Source of the DNA: Gemmatimonas sp.
GTDB lineage: Bacteria; Gemmatimonadota; Gemmatimonadetes; Gemmatimonadales; Gemmatimonadaceae
Reading direction: 5' to 3'
NCBI GenBank assembly: GCA_023910675.1
Contig: JAAVWC010000004.1
Span: forward strand, 124,001 to 188,000
DNA: 64,000 bases
Shown: piece after piece, positions 46,388 to 61,140 of the stretch
Position numbering within the stretch: the stretch's first letter is position 1
Layout of the letters: each line of letters opens with the position of its first letter
Made by a program: the position numbers and the translations under genes
Notes under the pieces: model-generated
The model's database searches: none
Seen by the model: the letters and a program-made list of their open reading frames with translations, nothing else
Told to the model about the DNA's origin: nothing

Positions 46388-47965
46388 ATGCATGCAATCA
46401 TGAAGGCCGCACCGCGTGCGCTTCTCACGGCCACGCTGCTCCTCACACCGGCCGCGCTGCGGGCGCAATGGAGCACGACGTACGAGCAGTTCTATCTCCA
46501 GGCGCCACACAACTGGCAGTTCCGTACGCACTATTCGTCGGCCGATCGCCTGTTCAACGCGTTCGACTACGGTCATGCCATTCTGTACGAAACGCTGTGG
46601 CGATTCCCCGATGCCCCGGCGTCGCGACTCGAAGAGGACCGTTACCGCTTTCTTACGGAAACGGTGCTCATCAAGCCGCCGCGCCTCCCGCTCGAAGAAG
46701 GCGCCATCGAGCCCATGTACGCGCGGCTCGCGCCCGAGGCGAAGGTGATGTTCGACTGGGCACATCTGCTGCACCGTCAGCTGTACGATGTGCTTGCCGA
46801 CGAACGGATGTCATGGGACGCACGCGACGCTGAGATCGCGCGCCTGGTGCGCTACTACCGGTCGCGCCCGGAGCTCGCATTCAGCAGCAAACCGAAGTCG
46901 ATGCGCCTCATGCAGGAGCAGCCATACTCGCTGGCGTTCCGCAAGAAGTATCCGAAATTCAACGGCTTGATCTGGGGCTACCACTGGTTGCAGATGGGGC
47001 TCTACGAACCGCTCATGGTGGGCACCACGCGCACCGAGAAGCAGGCGCTCATTCGCGGTACGGTTGCGCGCTTCTTCCAGATGCTCAACGATGTGCCGCA
47101 GTCACTGCCGCATCAGATGCCAATGACGGTGGCTGTTGCCCCGAAGTTTGCCGAGCGCTATCCGGAAGCGGCGATCATTTTCGATAATCTGCACTCGATG
47201 CACGATGTGGTGAGTGATATCCTCACCAATCCCAGCGTGCCGCGAAACGCGAAGCGTACGCAGATCATGCTGGCGGCGCGGCGCTTCCGCGATGACACCA
47301 CCGAAGTCATGAGCGTGCCCGCGTGGCGCGTCATGTCCGAGCACATGGGGATCGAAAACATGGGCGGGCCTTCGGTGGGGTTTCTGCCGACGATGCCCAC
47401 ACCGAGCGTGACCTTTGGCGCGGTCATGCAGCATGACCCGCAGACGGGTGCGATGACCGGCTTCGGGTACGGCGGCGCCGTGGGCGGTGGACATGACATG
47501 CACACGGGACACAACATGGCGGCACCCGCGCCAGCGGCCGCCGCCGCGGCAGACCCGCATGCGGGACACGCCACGCCTGCCGGCCCGAGCGATTCCGCTC
47601 AGGTCGCGACGCTCGTGGCGGCCTTTCATGCCGCACTTGAAGGTGGGGATAGCACCAAGGCGCTTTCGTTGCTGACAGCCGACGTCGTGATTCTCGAAGG
47701 CGGTTCGGTTGAAACCCTCGCGGACTATCGTGCGCATCACTTGCCGGCGGACATCGCCTTTGCCCGCGTGATCAAGGCGGAGCGCCAGCCGCGCGCGGTC
47801 ACGGTGAGCGGCGATGTGGCATACTCCGTGTCCACGTCGGCCGCGAAGGGGAACTACAACGACCGCGCCGTCGACACCCTCGGCGCCGAGTTGATCGTGG
47901 CACGCCGACTGGGTGGGCGTTGGCAGATTTCCGCCATTCACTGGAGTTCGCGGCGTCGGCCGTAG
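46388..47965 (+). CDS. Exported protein: novel N-domain + His/Met linker + DUF4440/SnoaL-like domain
   Basis: 525 residues with a signal peptide (LLTATLLLTPAALRAQ). Residues ~27-345 form a helical domain I do not recognise (markers YEQFYLQAPHNWQFR, NAFDYGHAILYETLW, EAKVMFDWAHLLHRQLYDVL). A linker rich in His, Met and Gly follows (GGGHDMHTGHNMAAP, DPHAGHA), resembling copper-binding linkers. The last ~115 residues are NTF2-like (LVAAFHAALEGGDSTKALSLL, DVVILEGGSVETL, GRWQISAIHWSS). Last gene of the co-directional exported set; a terminator follows at 48,085. Probably periplasmic. Confidence 0.7.
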   Translation: MHAIMKAAPRALLTATLLLTPAALRAQWSTTYEQFYLQAPHNWQFRTHYSSADRLFNAFDYGHAILYETLWRFPDAPASRLEEDRYRFLTETVLIKPPRLPLEEGAIEPMYARLAPEAKVMFDWAHLLHRQLYDVLADERMSWDARDAEIARLVRYYRSRPELAFSSKPKSMRLMQEQPYSLAFRKKYPKFNGLIWGYHWLQMGLYEPLMVGTTRTEKQALIRGTVARFFQMLNDVPQSLPHQMPMTVAVAPKFAERYPEAAIIFDNLHSMHDVVSDILTNPSVPRNAKRTQIMLAARRFRDDTTEVMSVPAWRVMSEHMGIENMGGPSVGFLPTMPTPSVTFGAVMQHDPQTGAMTGFGYGGAVGGGHDMHTGHNMAAPAPAAAAAADPHAGHATPAGPSDSAQVATLVAAFHAALEGGDSTKALSLLTADVVILEGGSVETLADYRAHHLPADIAFARVIKAERQPRAVTVSGDVAYSVSTSAAKGNYNDRAVDTLGAELIVARRLGGRWQISAIHWSSRRRP

Positions 47966-48084
47966 CCGGTACCCAAAGTGCAGCACACCGGTCGCCCTGG
48001 ACCGTCCTCGCGGCTTCGCCGGTCGGATGTGCGTCTCCATGCAGCGTCGTCGGGCCTGAGCCGACCGTCGTCTGCCGATCCACG

Positions 48085-48117
48085 ACGTCCCGGTGCTCAC
48101 TGAGCACCGGGACGTTT
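48085..48117 (+). terminator. Terminator after the DUF4440-fusion gene
   Basis: ACGTCCCGGTGCTCA (48085-48099) pairs perfectly with TGAGCACCGGGACGT (48101-48115), followed by TTGT. It lies ~120 bp after the stop and before the kinase gene. Confidence 0.8.
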
Positions 48118-48200
48118 GTCTGTGTAACGATCATCACGGGTCGGTGGCCATAGTGCATGCGGCCTACAGCAGAGAATGCCGGTTTTGCTTACTATTCACC

Positions 48201-49232
48201 GTGATCCAAACACGCCCCGCCGGAAATTCAGACCTACGTGAGCGTCTCCAGCGTCAGCTCGGAGACGGGTACGTCATCAACCGCGAGTTGGACGGTGGAG
48301 GCTCGTCGCGGGTATTCTTGGCCACCGAAGTCGCCCTCGAGCGCAGCGTTGTTCTCAAGGTGCTCCCTGCGGTGCTCACCGATGGTGTAGACGGCGCCAG
48401 GTTCCGCCGCGAGATCCTCATTGCCGCGCGCCTGCAGCACCCCCATCTGGTGCCCCTGCTCTCGGCGGGCGACACGGATAGCGCCACCAGCCCCTCGTCG
48501 TGCCACTGGTACTCGATGCCGTATGTCGAGGGCCATTCGCTTCGAGAGTTGCTCACGAGACGTGGGGCATTGCCCATGCACGAGGCGCTGCGACTGCTGC
48601 GTGAGCTCGCGACTGCCTTGACCTATGCGCATGCCAAGGGCGTCGTGCATCGCGACATCAAGCCCGAGAATGTGCTGCTCTGCGAAGGCGCTGCCATGAT
48701 CTCGGACTTCGGCGTGGCCAAAGCACTCGATGATGCCAGCGCCGAGGCGTTGAACAGTGGTCGTCGGCTGACGACGGTGAGCATGACGCTCGGAACGCCG
48801 GCCTACATGGCGCCGGAACAGGTCAACAACGCCACGGTGGTCGACCACAAAGCCGACTTGTACGCGTTCGCCTGTCTCGCCTACGAGCTGCTCACCGGGA
48901 GCGCACCGCTCGTCCGCACATCGCTTCGCGCCACGATCGTGGCCCAGTTGAGCGAAACGCCAGTGCCCGTGTGTGACGTCCGTCCCGATACACCGGCGTC
49001 AGTGGCGGACATTCTCATGCGCTGCCTCGAAAAGGACCCGCTGCAGCGTCCGCACTCGGCCTCCGCCATTGTGAAAGTGCTCGATGCGCTGGCCATGCCG
49101 ACCAGCTCCAGAACCCCGGCTGATGCGGCGGCCGTGGCATCAGGAGCGCCACGTCGTGGTGTACCACGCATGATGATCGTCGCTGGTGCGCTCCTGGTCG
49201 CTGCGGCAGCGTACTGGATATTCCTGCGCTAG
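48201..49232 (+). CDS. Ser/Thr protein kinase (PknB-type, single C-terminal membrane helix)
   Basis: 343 residues from a GTG at 48201; no better start is visible. Hanks-type kinase domain: GGGSSRVFLA (glycine loop), VVLKVLP (Lys), GVVHRDIKPENVLL (catalytic loop), SDFGVAKAL (Mg-binding) and GTPAYMAPEQ. After a short Ala/Pro linker, one membrane helix (MMIVAGALLVAAAAYWIFL) ends the protein, leaving no extracellular sensor. Predicted cytoplasm-facing kinase. The PP2C gene at 55 kb could be its antagonist, but they are not adjacent. Confidence 0.93.
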   Translation: MIQTRPAGNSDLRERLQRQLGDGYVINRELDGGGSSRVFLATEVALERSVVLKVLPAVLTDGVDGARFRREILIAARLQHPHLVPLLSAGDTDSATSPSSCHWYSMPYVEGHSLRELLTRRGALPMHEALRLLRELATALTYAHAKGVVHRDIKPENVLLCEGAAMISDFGVAKALDDASAEALNSGRRLTTVSMTLGTPAYMAPEQVNNATVVDHKADLYAFACLAYELLTGSAPLVRTSLRATIVAQLSETPVPVCDVRPDTPASVADILMRCLEKDPLQRPHSASAIVKVLDALAMPTSSRTPADAAAVASGAPRRGVPRMMIVAGALLVAAAAYWIFLR

Positions 49233-49274
49233 CGTCCCCCCGTTCCGAGACGGCTCACACGTCCAAAGGCCGCG

Positions 49275-49999
49275 TCAGCCAGTGACTGGCTTGATGCGCA
49301 GTACGCGTCCCTTGCCGCTCTCGGTCACGACGGACACGAAGCCATCGGGACCCACGGCCACATCGCGAATGCGTTCGCCGAGTTCGCCGAGGTAGCGCAT
49401 TTCGCGCACCACGCGGTCGTTGGAGAGTTCGAGGCGCACCAGATGGCGCGATGACCGGGTCCCAGTAGTACACGGGCTGCACCAGCCCGGCCTTGGCGGT
49501 ACCTTCGCCGATGCCCGCACCGGAGGAGTCCACACCGTACGTGATGATCGGCCACCCGGAATTCTTGCCGCGCTCCGGACGCTTGAGTTCGTCGTGGCCG
49601 CGTGCGCCGTGCACGACGGTCTGCACGACGGTCTGCACGACGGTCTGCTCGACGGTCCAGAGTTGGCCCGTGGACGGATGCAACGCTGCCGTCGGTGTTG
49701 ATGCGCATGATCTTGCCCTGCCCCATGGCGAGATCCTGCGCACGGTCGCGCCAGTTCATCCGGTCACCCTGCGTCACCAAGAGCTTGCCGTCGGCGGCAA
49801 ACACCAACCGCGAGCCGTAGTGGCCACCACCGCCCACCACCGTTTGGGAGGTGACCACGCCACGTGTGCTCGACGGCGTTGGCGAGCGGTCGGCCAGCTG
49901 CTGCGCCGGGGGCACCACACCGGTCGTTTCCTCGGCGAGCGTCGAAGCCGGTGCGGCGGAGCAGCCAGCCAGCACGAGGAGCGAAAGCCATCGGCGCAT
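49275..49999 (-). pseudogene. PQQ-dependent sugar dehydrogenase (Asd/sGDH type), decayed
   Basis: Pieces in three frames. N-terminus from 49999: lipoprotein signal MRRWLSLLVLAGC. Most of the propeller is missing; [24 protein letters not shown] follows directly. Then [12 protein letters not shown], an expanded VVQT repeat, [25 protein letters not shown] and [11 protein letters not shown]. The last frame gives [12 protein letters not shown] and [14 protein letters not shown], ending at 49275. Intact relatives oxidise aldoses with PQQ in the periplasm. Deletions plus frameshifts make function very unlikely. Confidence 0.85.
49611..49658 (-). repeat. Four tandem 12-bp units inside the dehydrogenase pseudogene
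   Basis: GCACGACGGTCT is repeated at 49611-49622, 49623-49634 and 49635-49646, with a diverged fourth copy (GCTCGACGGTCC) at 49647-49658. The frame is kept and the repeats add a Thr-Val-Val-Gln series between LWTVE and HGARG, where relatives have none. Likely slipped-strand expansion after loss of selection. Confidence 0.9.
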
Positions 50000-50124
50000 A
50001 CTGTTGGCCCGAGGTCACGGTTGATGCGGGGAGCGCCCGCGGCCACTGGATCATAAGTCCCAGTGAACTGCCGTTCACATCTCCAAACACCCGCTCTCCC
50101 CTGTCGTTCCCCGGGCGGCACGAG

Positions 50125-50200
50125 AACCGATAACCCGACAGCTGAACCCAGCACCCGAAACTGAGCAGTTCCGGGTTGGGGGTTCGGGTTCCGGGTCGTG
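50125..50200. repeat. Imperfect intergenic palindrome of CCCGAA/GGGTTC words
   Basis: In the 284-bp gap between the dehydrogenase relic and the (2Fe-2S) gene, ACCC/GGGT words are arranged as an imperfect inverted repeat centred near 50,164 (CCCGAAACT pairing with AGTTCCGGG around GAGC). The outer arms are looser. A short G-rich direct repeat (GGGTTGGGGGTTCGGGTTCCGGG-like) forms the right arm. It looks like a dispersed intergenic element. No gene is seen here. Confidence 0.5.
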
Positions 50201-50283
50201 AGTTGCGACGAACTGGACTCCCGAGTCCCACGAGGCGATTTTTCACCGGTTGCTCCTTCCTTTCCCCCGAGGCTCCGGGTCCC

Positions 50284-50793
50284 ATGCCGATCACGCTCAA
50301 GGTCAACGGCACCACGCGCACGGTTGACGTGCCCGCAGACATGCCCCTGTTGTGGGTGCTGCGAGACGAACTCGATCTCAAAGGCACCAAGTTCGGTTGC
50401 GGCGCGAACCGGTGCGGTGCCTGCACCGTGCACGTCAACGGGGTGGCGCAGCGCACCTGCACATTGCCGGTCTCGCGCGCCGCTGGCGCCGACATCACGA
50501 CCATCGAAGGGCTGTCCGCCGATGGCGCGCATGCGGTGCAACAGGCGTGGGAGGAGCTCGACGTGCCGCAGTGCGGTTACTGTCAGGCGGGCCAGATGAT
50601 GGCTGCCGCCTCGCTGCTGGCGAAGACGGCCAAGCCCACCGACGCCGAGATCGCTACGGCGCTCAACACGAATCTCTGCCGCTGCGCGACCTACCTGCGC
50701 ATTCGGGCGGCGGTGCACCGCGCGGCCGAGATCAAGGCAGGCGGTGCCGCGGTGGGATCGAGCGGCGCCCCCAAGAACCACGAGGAGGACTGA
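50284..50793 (+). CDS. (2Fe-2S)-binding subunit, isoquinoline 1-oxidoreductase alpha-type
   Basis: 169 residues. Plant-ferredoxin cluster Cys39, Cys44, Cys47 and Cys59 ([16 protein letters not shown]) and the second xanthine-oxidase-family cluster Cys97, Cys100, Cys132 and Cys134 ([17 protein letters not shown]). It passes electrons from the molybdopterin subunit encoded next. Two bases separate its stop from the ATG of that gene. No FAD subunit is present, as usual for IorAB-type enzymes, which use a membrane or cytochrome acceptor. Confidence 0.93.
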   Translation: MPITLKVNGTTRTVDVPADMPLLWVLRDELDLKGTKFGCGANRCGACTVHVNGVAQRTCTLPVSRAAGADITTIEGLSADGAHAVQQAWEELDVPQCGYCQAGQMMAAASLLAKTAKPTDAEIATALNTNLCRCATYLRIRAAVHRAAEIKAGGAAVGSSGAPKNHEED

Positions 50794-50795
50794 CC

Positions 50796-54685
<3,890 letters not shown>

Positions 54686-54812
54686 GCGCTTGGTGCGGTT
54701 TTACTGCGAACGGCGGTTCGGGTTTTTCCTGCCACTGCAGTGGATGGACGGCCACTGCAGTTCTGGACCGCCACTGCGGTTGAGGAACACTGCAGTTCGG
54801 GTTCGATCGGAA

Positions 54813-54846
54813 GCGCCCGTCGGCTCTGCCGACGGGCGCGTTTTTT
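54813..54846 (+). terminator. Rho-independent terminator of pgm
   Basis: GCGCCCGTCGGC (54813-54824) pairs with GCCGACGGGCGC (54828-54839), followed by GTTTTTT. Confidence 0.93.
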
Positions 54847-54895
54847 GGTGGTGGATACCACAGCCACTGCGGTGGCGGTGAGGTCAACCTCCAAA

Positions 54896-54932
54896 GGAAG
54901 TGCCGACCCGGCAACGCCGGGTCGGCACTTCC
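54896..54932 (-). terminator. 17-bp stem hairpin, likely terminator of the PP2C gene
   Basis: GGAAGTGCCGACCCGGC (54896-54912) pairs perfectly with GCCGGGTCGGCACTTCC (54916-54932) across a 3-nt loop. On the minus strand it is followed by a weak TTTGG. It faces the PP2C stop at 55,062. Confidence 0.75.
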
Positions 54933-55061
54933 CATATCAACCCAAACCGCAGTATTCCCAAACCGCAGGTGCCGTCCAGAACCGCAGTAGCCGTCCATCC
55001 ACCGCAGTGGCAGGAAAAACCCGAACCGCCGTTGCCGTCCACCGCCGTTCGAGGATCGTGA

Positions 55062-58280
<3,219 letters not shown>

Positions 58281-58305
58281 ACAGAAAGCGCTGGGATTTC
58301 TTTGT

Positions 58306-58320
58306 TGAGAATACTTCTCA
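58306..58320 (-). promoter_or_regulatory. Fur-like box at the PepSY promoter
   Basis: TGAGAATACTTCTCA is a nearly perfect 7-1-7 inverted repeat, 25 bp before the PepSY ATG and exactly 30 bp from the upstream palindrome. Same position and orientation as at 23,146-23,160. Confidence 0.65.
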
Positions 58321-58331
58321 CTCGTTGATTC

Positions 58332-58369
58332 CTGATTGTACCATCGAATACCCGAGTATGTCAATCGGG
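58332..58369 (-). promoter_or_regulatory. PepSY promoter: consensus -35 inside a 19-bp palindrome
   Basis: Minus strand: CCCGATTGACATACTCGGG (58369-58351) contains a perfect -35 TTGACA; an 18-bp spacer leads to TACAAT as -10. The dyad CCCGA-N9-TCGGG is shared with the siderophore receptor promoter (16 of 19 bases identical). Confidence 0.7.
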
Positions 58370-58403
58370 ATTGCGGCGCCTTCCCTCGGTCTACATTTAT
58401 CCG

Positions 58404-59465
58404 ATGCCGAGTTCACTCGCCTTGCGCGCCGGCCCACGGGCGCTCGCCCTCATCAGGGAGCGTGGGCTACGCGCCCAGGACGTCGACATCCTCCCCGGCG
58501 CCTCCGGCGGTGCCAAATGGCTCGGCATCGCGGGACTCGACCGCTACCTGTTCGGCACGTTTCTGCAGCAGACGCGCGCAACGCCGCTGCAGTGCATCGG
58601 CTCGTCCATTGGCAGCTGGCGCATGGCCTGCCTGGCGCAGCGCGATCCGCTGGCCGCACTCGCCCGCGGGCACGACGCGTACATCCACCACCAGGTGTAC
58701 ACGAAAAATCCGAGCCCGCGCGAAGTGACCGACGTACTTACCCGGTGTCTCGATCACCTGCTTGGTGAGGGCGGCGTGCACGACATCGTGCACAACGACC
58801 GTTTTCGGGTGCACGTCATCACCGCCGAAGCGCGCGGCGCCGCGGCAAGCAGTGCGCGGCTCGTGTTGGCCACCGCGCTCGCCTTTGCGGCTGCGGCCAA
58901 TCTCATTTCGCGGCGCACCCTCGCCCTGCACGTGCGGCGCACGATTTTTCACACCAGCGGCGACGAGTCACCGTTTCTGCATCTGCGTGATTTGCCCACA
59001 GTGCACCACGCGCTCACCACCAACAACGCGCGGGCCGCGCTCCTGGCCAGTGGCTCCATTCCGTTGTTGCTGGAAGGTGTGCGCATTCCCGACACGCCCG
59101 GTGTGCACTGGGATGGTGGCCTCACCGATTACCATCTCGATCTCGATTACGGCCCCGGAGATGGCCTCGTGCTCTTTCCGCATTTTTTCGAGCACATCGT
59201 ACCGGGGTGGTTCGACAAGTCGCTGCCGTGGCGGCGTGCCGGGGCGCGCAACATGTCGCGCACGTTGCTGATGGCACCGAGTGCCGCGTTCGTTGCGGGG
59301 CTGCCCGGCGGCAAGATTCCCGATCGCAAGGATTTTTACTCGCTCACCGACGCCGAGCGGTTCCGCCGATGGGAACAGGTAAACGCCATGAGCAACGTGC
59401 TTGGCGAGGAACTGCACGAGCTGATTGCCACGGGACGATTCGCCGATCACGTGCGGGCGTGGTAA
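58404..59465 (+). CDS. Patatin-like phospholipase
   Basis: 353 residues from the ATG at 58404; the frame is open a little further upstream. Catalytic dyad: Ser68 in GSSIGSWR and Asp237 in WDGGLTDYH, with the glycine-rich oxyanion segment PGASGGAKW (31-39). No signal peptide. Patatin-type enzymes hydrolyse acyl groups of phospholipids. It diverges from the PepSY gene, sharing the iron-type promoter region on the other strand. Substrate and regulation unknown. Confidence 0.85.
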   Translation: MPSSLALRAGPRALALIRERGLRAQDVDILPGASGGAKWLGIAGLDRYLFGTFLQQTRATPLQCIGSSIGSWRMACLAQRDPLAALARGHDAYIHHQVYTKNPSPREVTDVLTRCLDHLLGEGGVHDIVHNDRFRVHVITAEARGAAASSARLVLATALAFAAAANLISRRTLALHVRRTIFHTSGDESPFLHLRDLPTVHHALTTNNARAALLASGSIPLLLEGVRIPDTPGVHWDGGLTDYHLDLDYGPGDGLVLFPHFFEHIVPGWFDKSLPWRRAGARNMSRTLLMAPSAAFVAGLPGGKIPDRKDFYSLTDAERFRRWEQVNAMSNVLGEELHELIATGRFADHVRAW

Positions 59466-59480
59466 CGACCCGCCGCATTT

Positions 59481-59588
59481 CCTGCGTTCCTGCCATCTGT
59501 GTGGCTGCCGTCCGCCGTCTCGGCGCGATGCCGCGGCTCCACGCCGAGACAGCAGACGGCAGCCACACAGACCGCAGGCGCGCAGGAA
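59481..59588. repeat. BIME/REP-like inverted repeat (~45-bp arms)
   Basis: The left arm (59481-59525) and the right arm (59542-59588) pair at nearly every position, including TCTGTGTGGCTGCCGTC against GACGGCAGCCACACAGA; a 16-bp loop (CGATGCCGCGGCTCCA) separates them. It fills the centre of the 242-bp gap between the patatin and dehydrogenase genes. It is the right size and shape for a mobile intergenic palindrome or an extended terminator for the patatin gene. Confidence 0.8.
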
Positions 59589-59707
59589 TGGCCGGTGCCC
59601 CTCCTGTGTATTGCACGAAGACTCCATAGCTTTCCCTCAGGCCCGGTCACCAGACGACGATGCCGTCGCTGTGTGTGCCACCGGGCTCCCACCTCAGCTC
59701 CCGACCC

Positions 59708-61120
59708 ATGTCCACGAGCTTTCTGGCCCAGGTCAACGCGACGTTCGATCGTGCGGCCACTTATACCAAACACGACCCAACGCTGCTCGCGCAGATTCGC
59801 GCGTGCAATGCGGTGTATTTCGTCAGCTTCCCCATCCGGCGCGACAACGGCACCATCGAAGTCATTCAGGCGTGGCGCGCCGAACACTCGCAGCACAAGT
59901 CGCCCACCAAGGGCGGCATCCGATACGCGCTCGGCGTCAGCGAAGATGAAGTGCAGGCGCTGGCCGCCCTCATGACGTACAAGTGTGCCATCGTCGATGT
60001 GCCGTTCGGTGGCGCGAAGGGGGGTGTCAAGATCGACCGTCGTCGGTACTCCGAAGCGGAACTCGAGCGCATCACCCGCCGCTACACCTTCGAACTCGTA
60101 CGCAAGCGTTTCATCGGCCCCGGCATCGACGTGCCCGCGCCCGATTATGGCACCTCGTCGAAGGAAATGGCGTGGATTGCCGACACGTACGCGTCGCTGG
60201 CCAACGGGGAACTCGACGCGATTGCCTGCGTGACCGCCAAGCCGCTGGCGCAGGGCGGTATTCGCGGCCGCACCGAAGCCACGGGGCGCGGCGTGTACTA
60301 CGGCCTTCGCGAAGCGTGCGACGACGGCGACGCCATGAAGCGCCTGGGACTCACGCGCGGTCTCGAAGGGAAGCGCATCATCGTGCAGGGGCTCGGCAAC
60401 GTGGGTTACTGGGCCGCGCGCTTCCTGCAGGAAGCGGGGGCGCACATCGTGGCCGTCGCGGAATACAACGGCGCCGTGGCCAACGAGCAGGGCCTCGACA
60501 TCGTGACGCTCGATGCGTGGCGCAAGGAACATGGTTCGCTCCTGGGCTTTCCCGGCGCGACCGATTTGCCGAACGCGATGCTGGCGCTCGAGCGGCCGTG
60601 CGACATTCTCGTGCCCGCAGCACTCGAGCACCAGCTCACCGCCGACAACGCGCCGCGCATTCAGGCCCGCATCATTGCCGAAGCGGCGAACGGCCCCAGC
60701 ACACCGGAAGCCGAAGCCATCTTCGCCGAGCGCGGCCTGCTCGTGTTGCCCGATGTGTGGCTGAACGCCGGCGGTGTGATCGTGTCGTACTTCGAGTGGC
60801 TCAAGAATCTCTCACACGTGCGCTTCGGCCGCATGCAGAAGCGGCACGAAGAGGAAACGCTGCGCAAGCTGCTGCGCGCGATCGAAGAGAAGACCGGCAC
60901 GCGCTTCACCGATGCCGAGTCGCTCGCCCTCACCGAAGGTGCCGACGAAGAAGACCTCGTGGCGAGTGGTCTGGCCGAGTCGATGATCGTCGCGTACCGG
61001 CAGCTCGCCGAGGTGCATCGTCGCATTGGGGATTCCACCGTCACGCTGCGGACGGCCGCCATGGTGAGCGCGATCGACAAGGTGGCGCAATCGTACATGG
61101 ACATGGGCATCTTCCCCTGA
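59708..61120 (+). CDS. Glu/Leu/Phe/Val dehydrogenase (glutamate dehydrogenase family)
   Basis: 470 residues from the ATG at 59708. SPTKGGIRYA (substrate Lys), VPFGGAKGGVKID (catalytic Lys), IDVPAPDYGTSSKEM (catalytic Asp) and GLGNVGYWAARFL (NAD(P) binding). AEAANGPSTPEAE and LNAGGVIVSYFEWLKN are standard. It deaminates glutamate (or a branched-chain amino acid) to the oxo-acid plus ammonium; the choice between Glu and Leu type cannot be made from sequence alone. It heads a co-directional group with two hydrolases. Confidence 0.94.
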   Translation: MSTSFLAQVNATFDRAATYTKHDPTLLAQIRACNAVYFVSFPIRRDNGTIEVIQAWRAEHSQHKSPTKGGIRYALGVSEDEVQALAALMTYKCAIVDVPFGGAKGGVKIDRRRYSEAELERITRRYTFELVRKRFIGPGIDVPAPDYGTSSKEMAWIADTYASLANGELDAIACVTAKPLAQGGIRGRTEATGRGVYYGLREACDDGDAMKRLGLTRGLEGKRIIVQGLGNVGYWAARFLQEAGAHIVAVAEYNGAVANEQGLDIVTLDAWRKEHGSLLGFPGATDLPNAMLALERPCDILVPAALEHQLTADNAPRIQARIIAEAANGPSTPEAEAIFAERGLLVLPDVWLNAGGVIVSYFEWLKNLSHVRFGRMQKRHEEETLRKLLRAIEEKTGTRFTDAESLALTEGADEEDLVASGLAESMIVAYRQLAEVHRRIGDSTVTLRTAAMVSAIDKVAQSYMDMGIFP

Positions 61121-61140
61121 CGGCGACGGGACGGACCGGC

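Larger units (their letters stand above)
54708..55034. repeat. Long inverted repeat (~100-bp arms) enclosing two terminator hairpins
   Basis: The left arm (54708-54808) and the right arm (54934-55034) are reverse complements at most positions over ~100 bp, including AACGGCGGTTCGGG and TTTTTCCTGCCACTGC. Within each arm the word CTGC(A/G)GT recurs every ~15-20 bp. The arms flank the two hairpins at 54,813-54,932, so the whole 376-bp gap between pgm and the PP2C gene is one symmetric structure. No coding potential. Confidence 0.85.

Noticed and set aside
59983..61140. Long in-frame upstream extension of the alpha/beta hydrolase gene
   Set aside because: This part overlaps the glutamate dehydrogenase gene in another frame; the hydrolase fold only begins after the GTG at 61,141.
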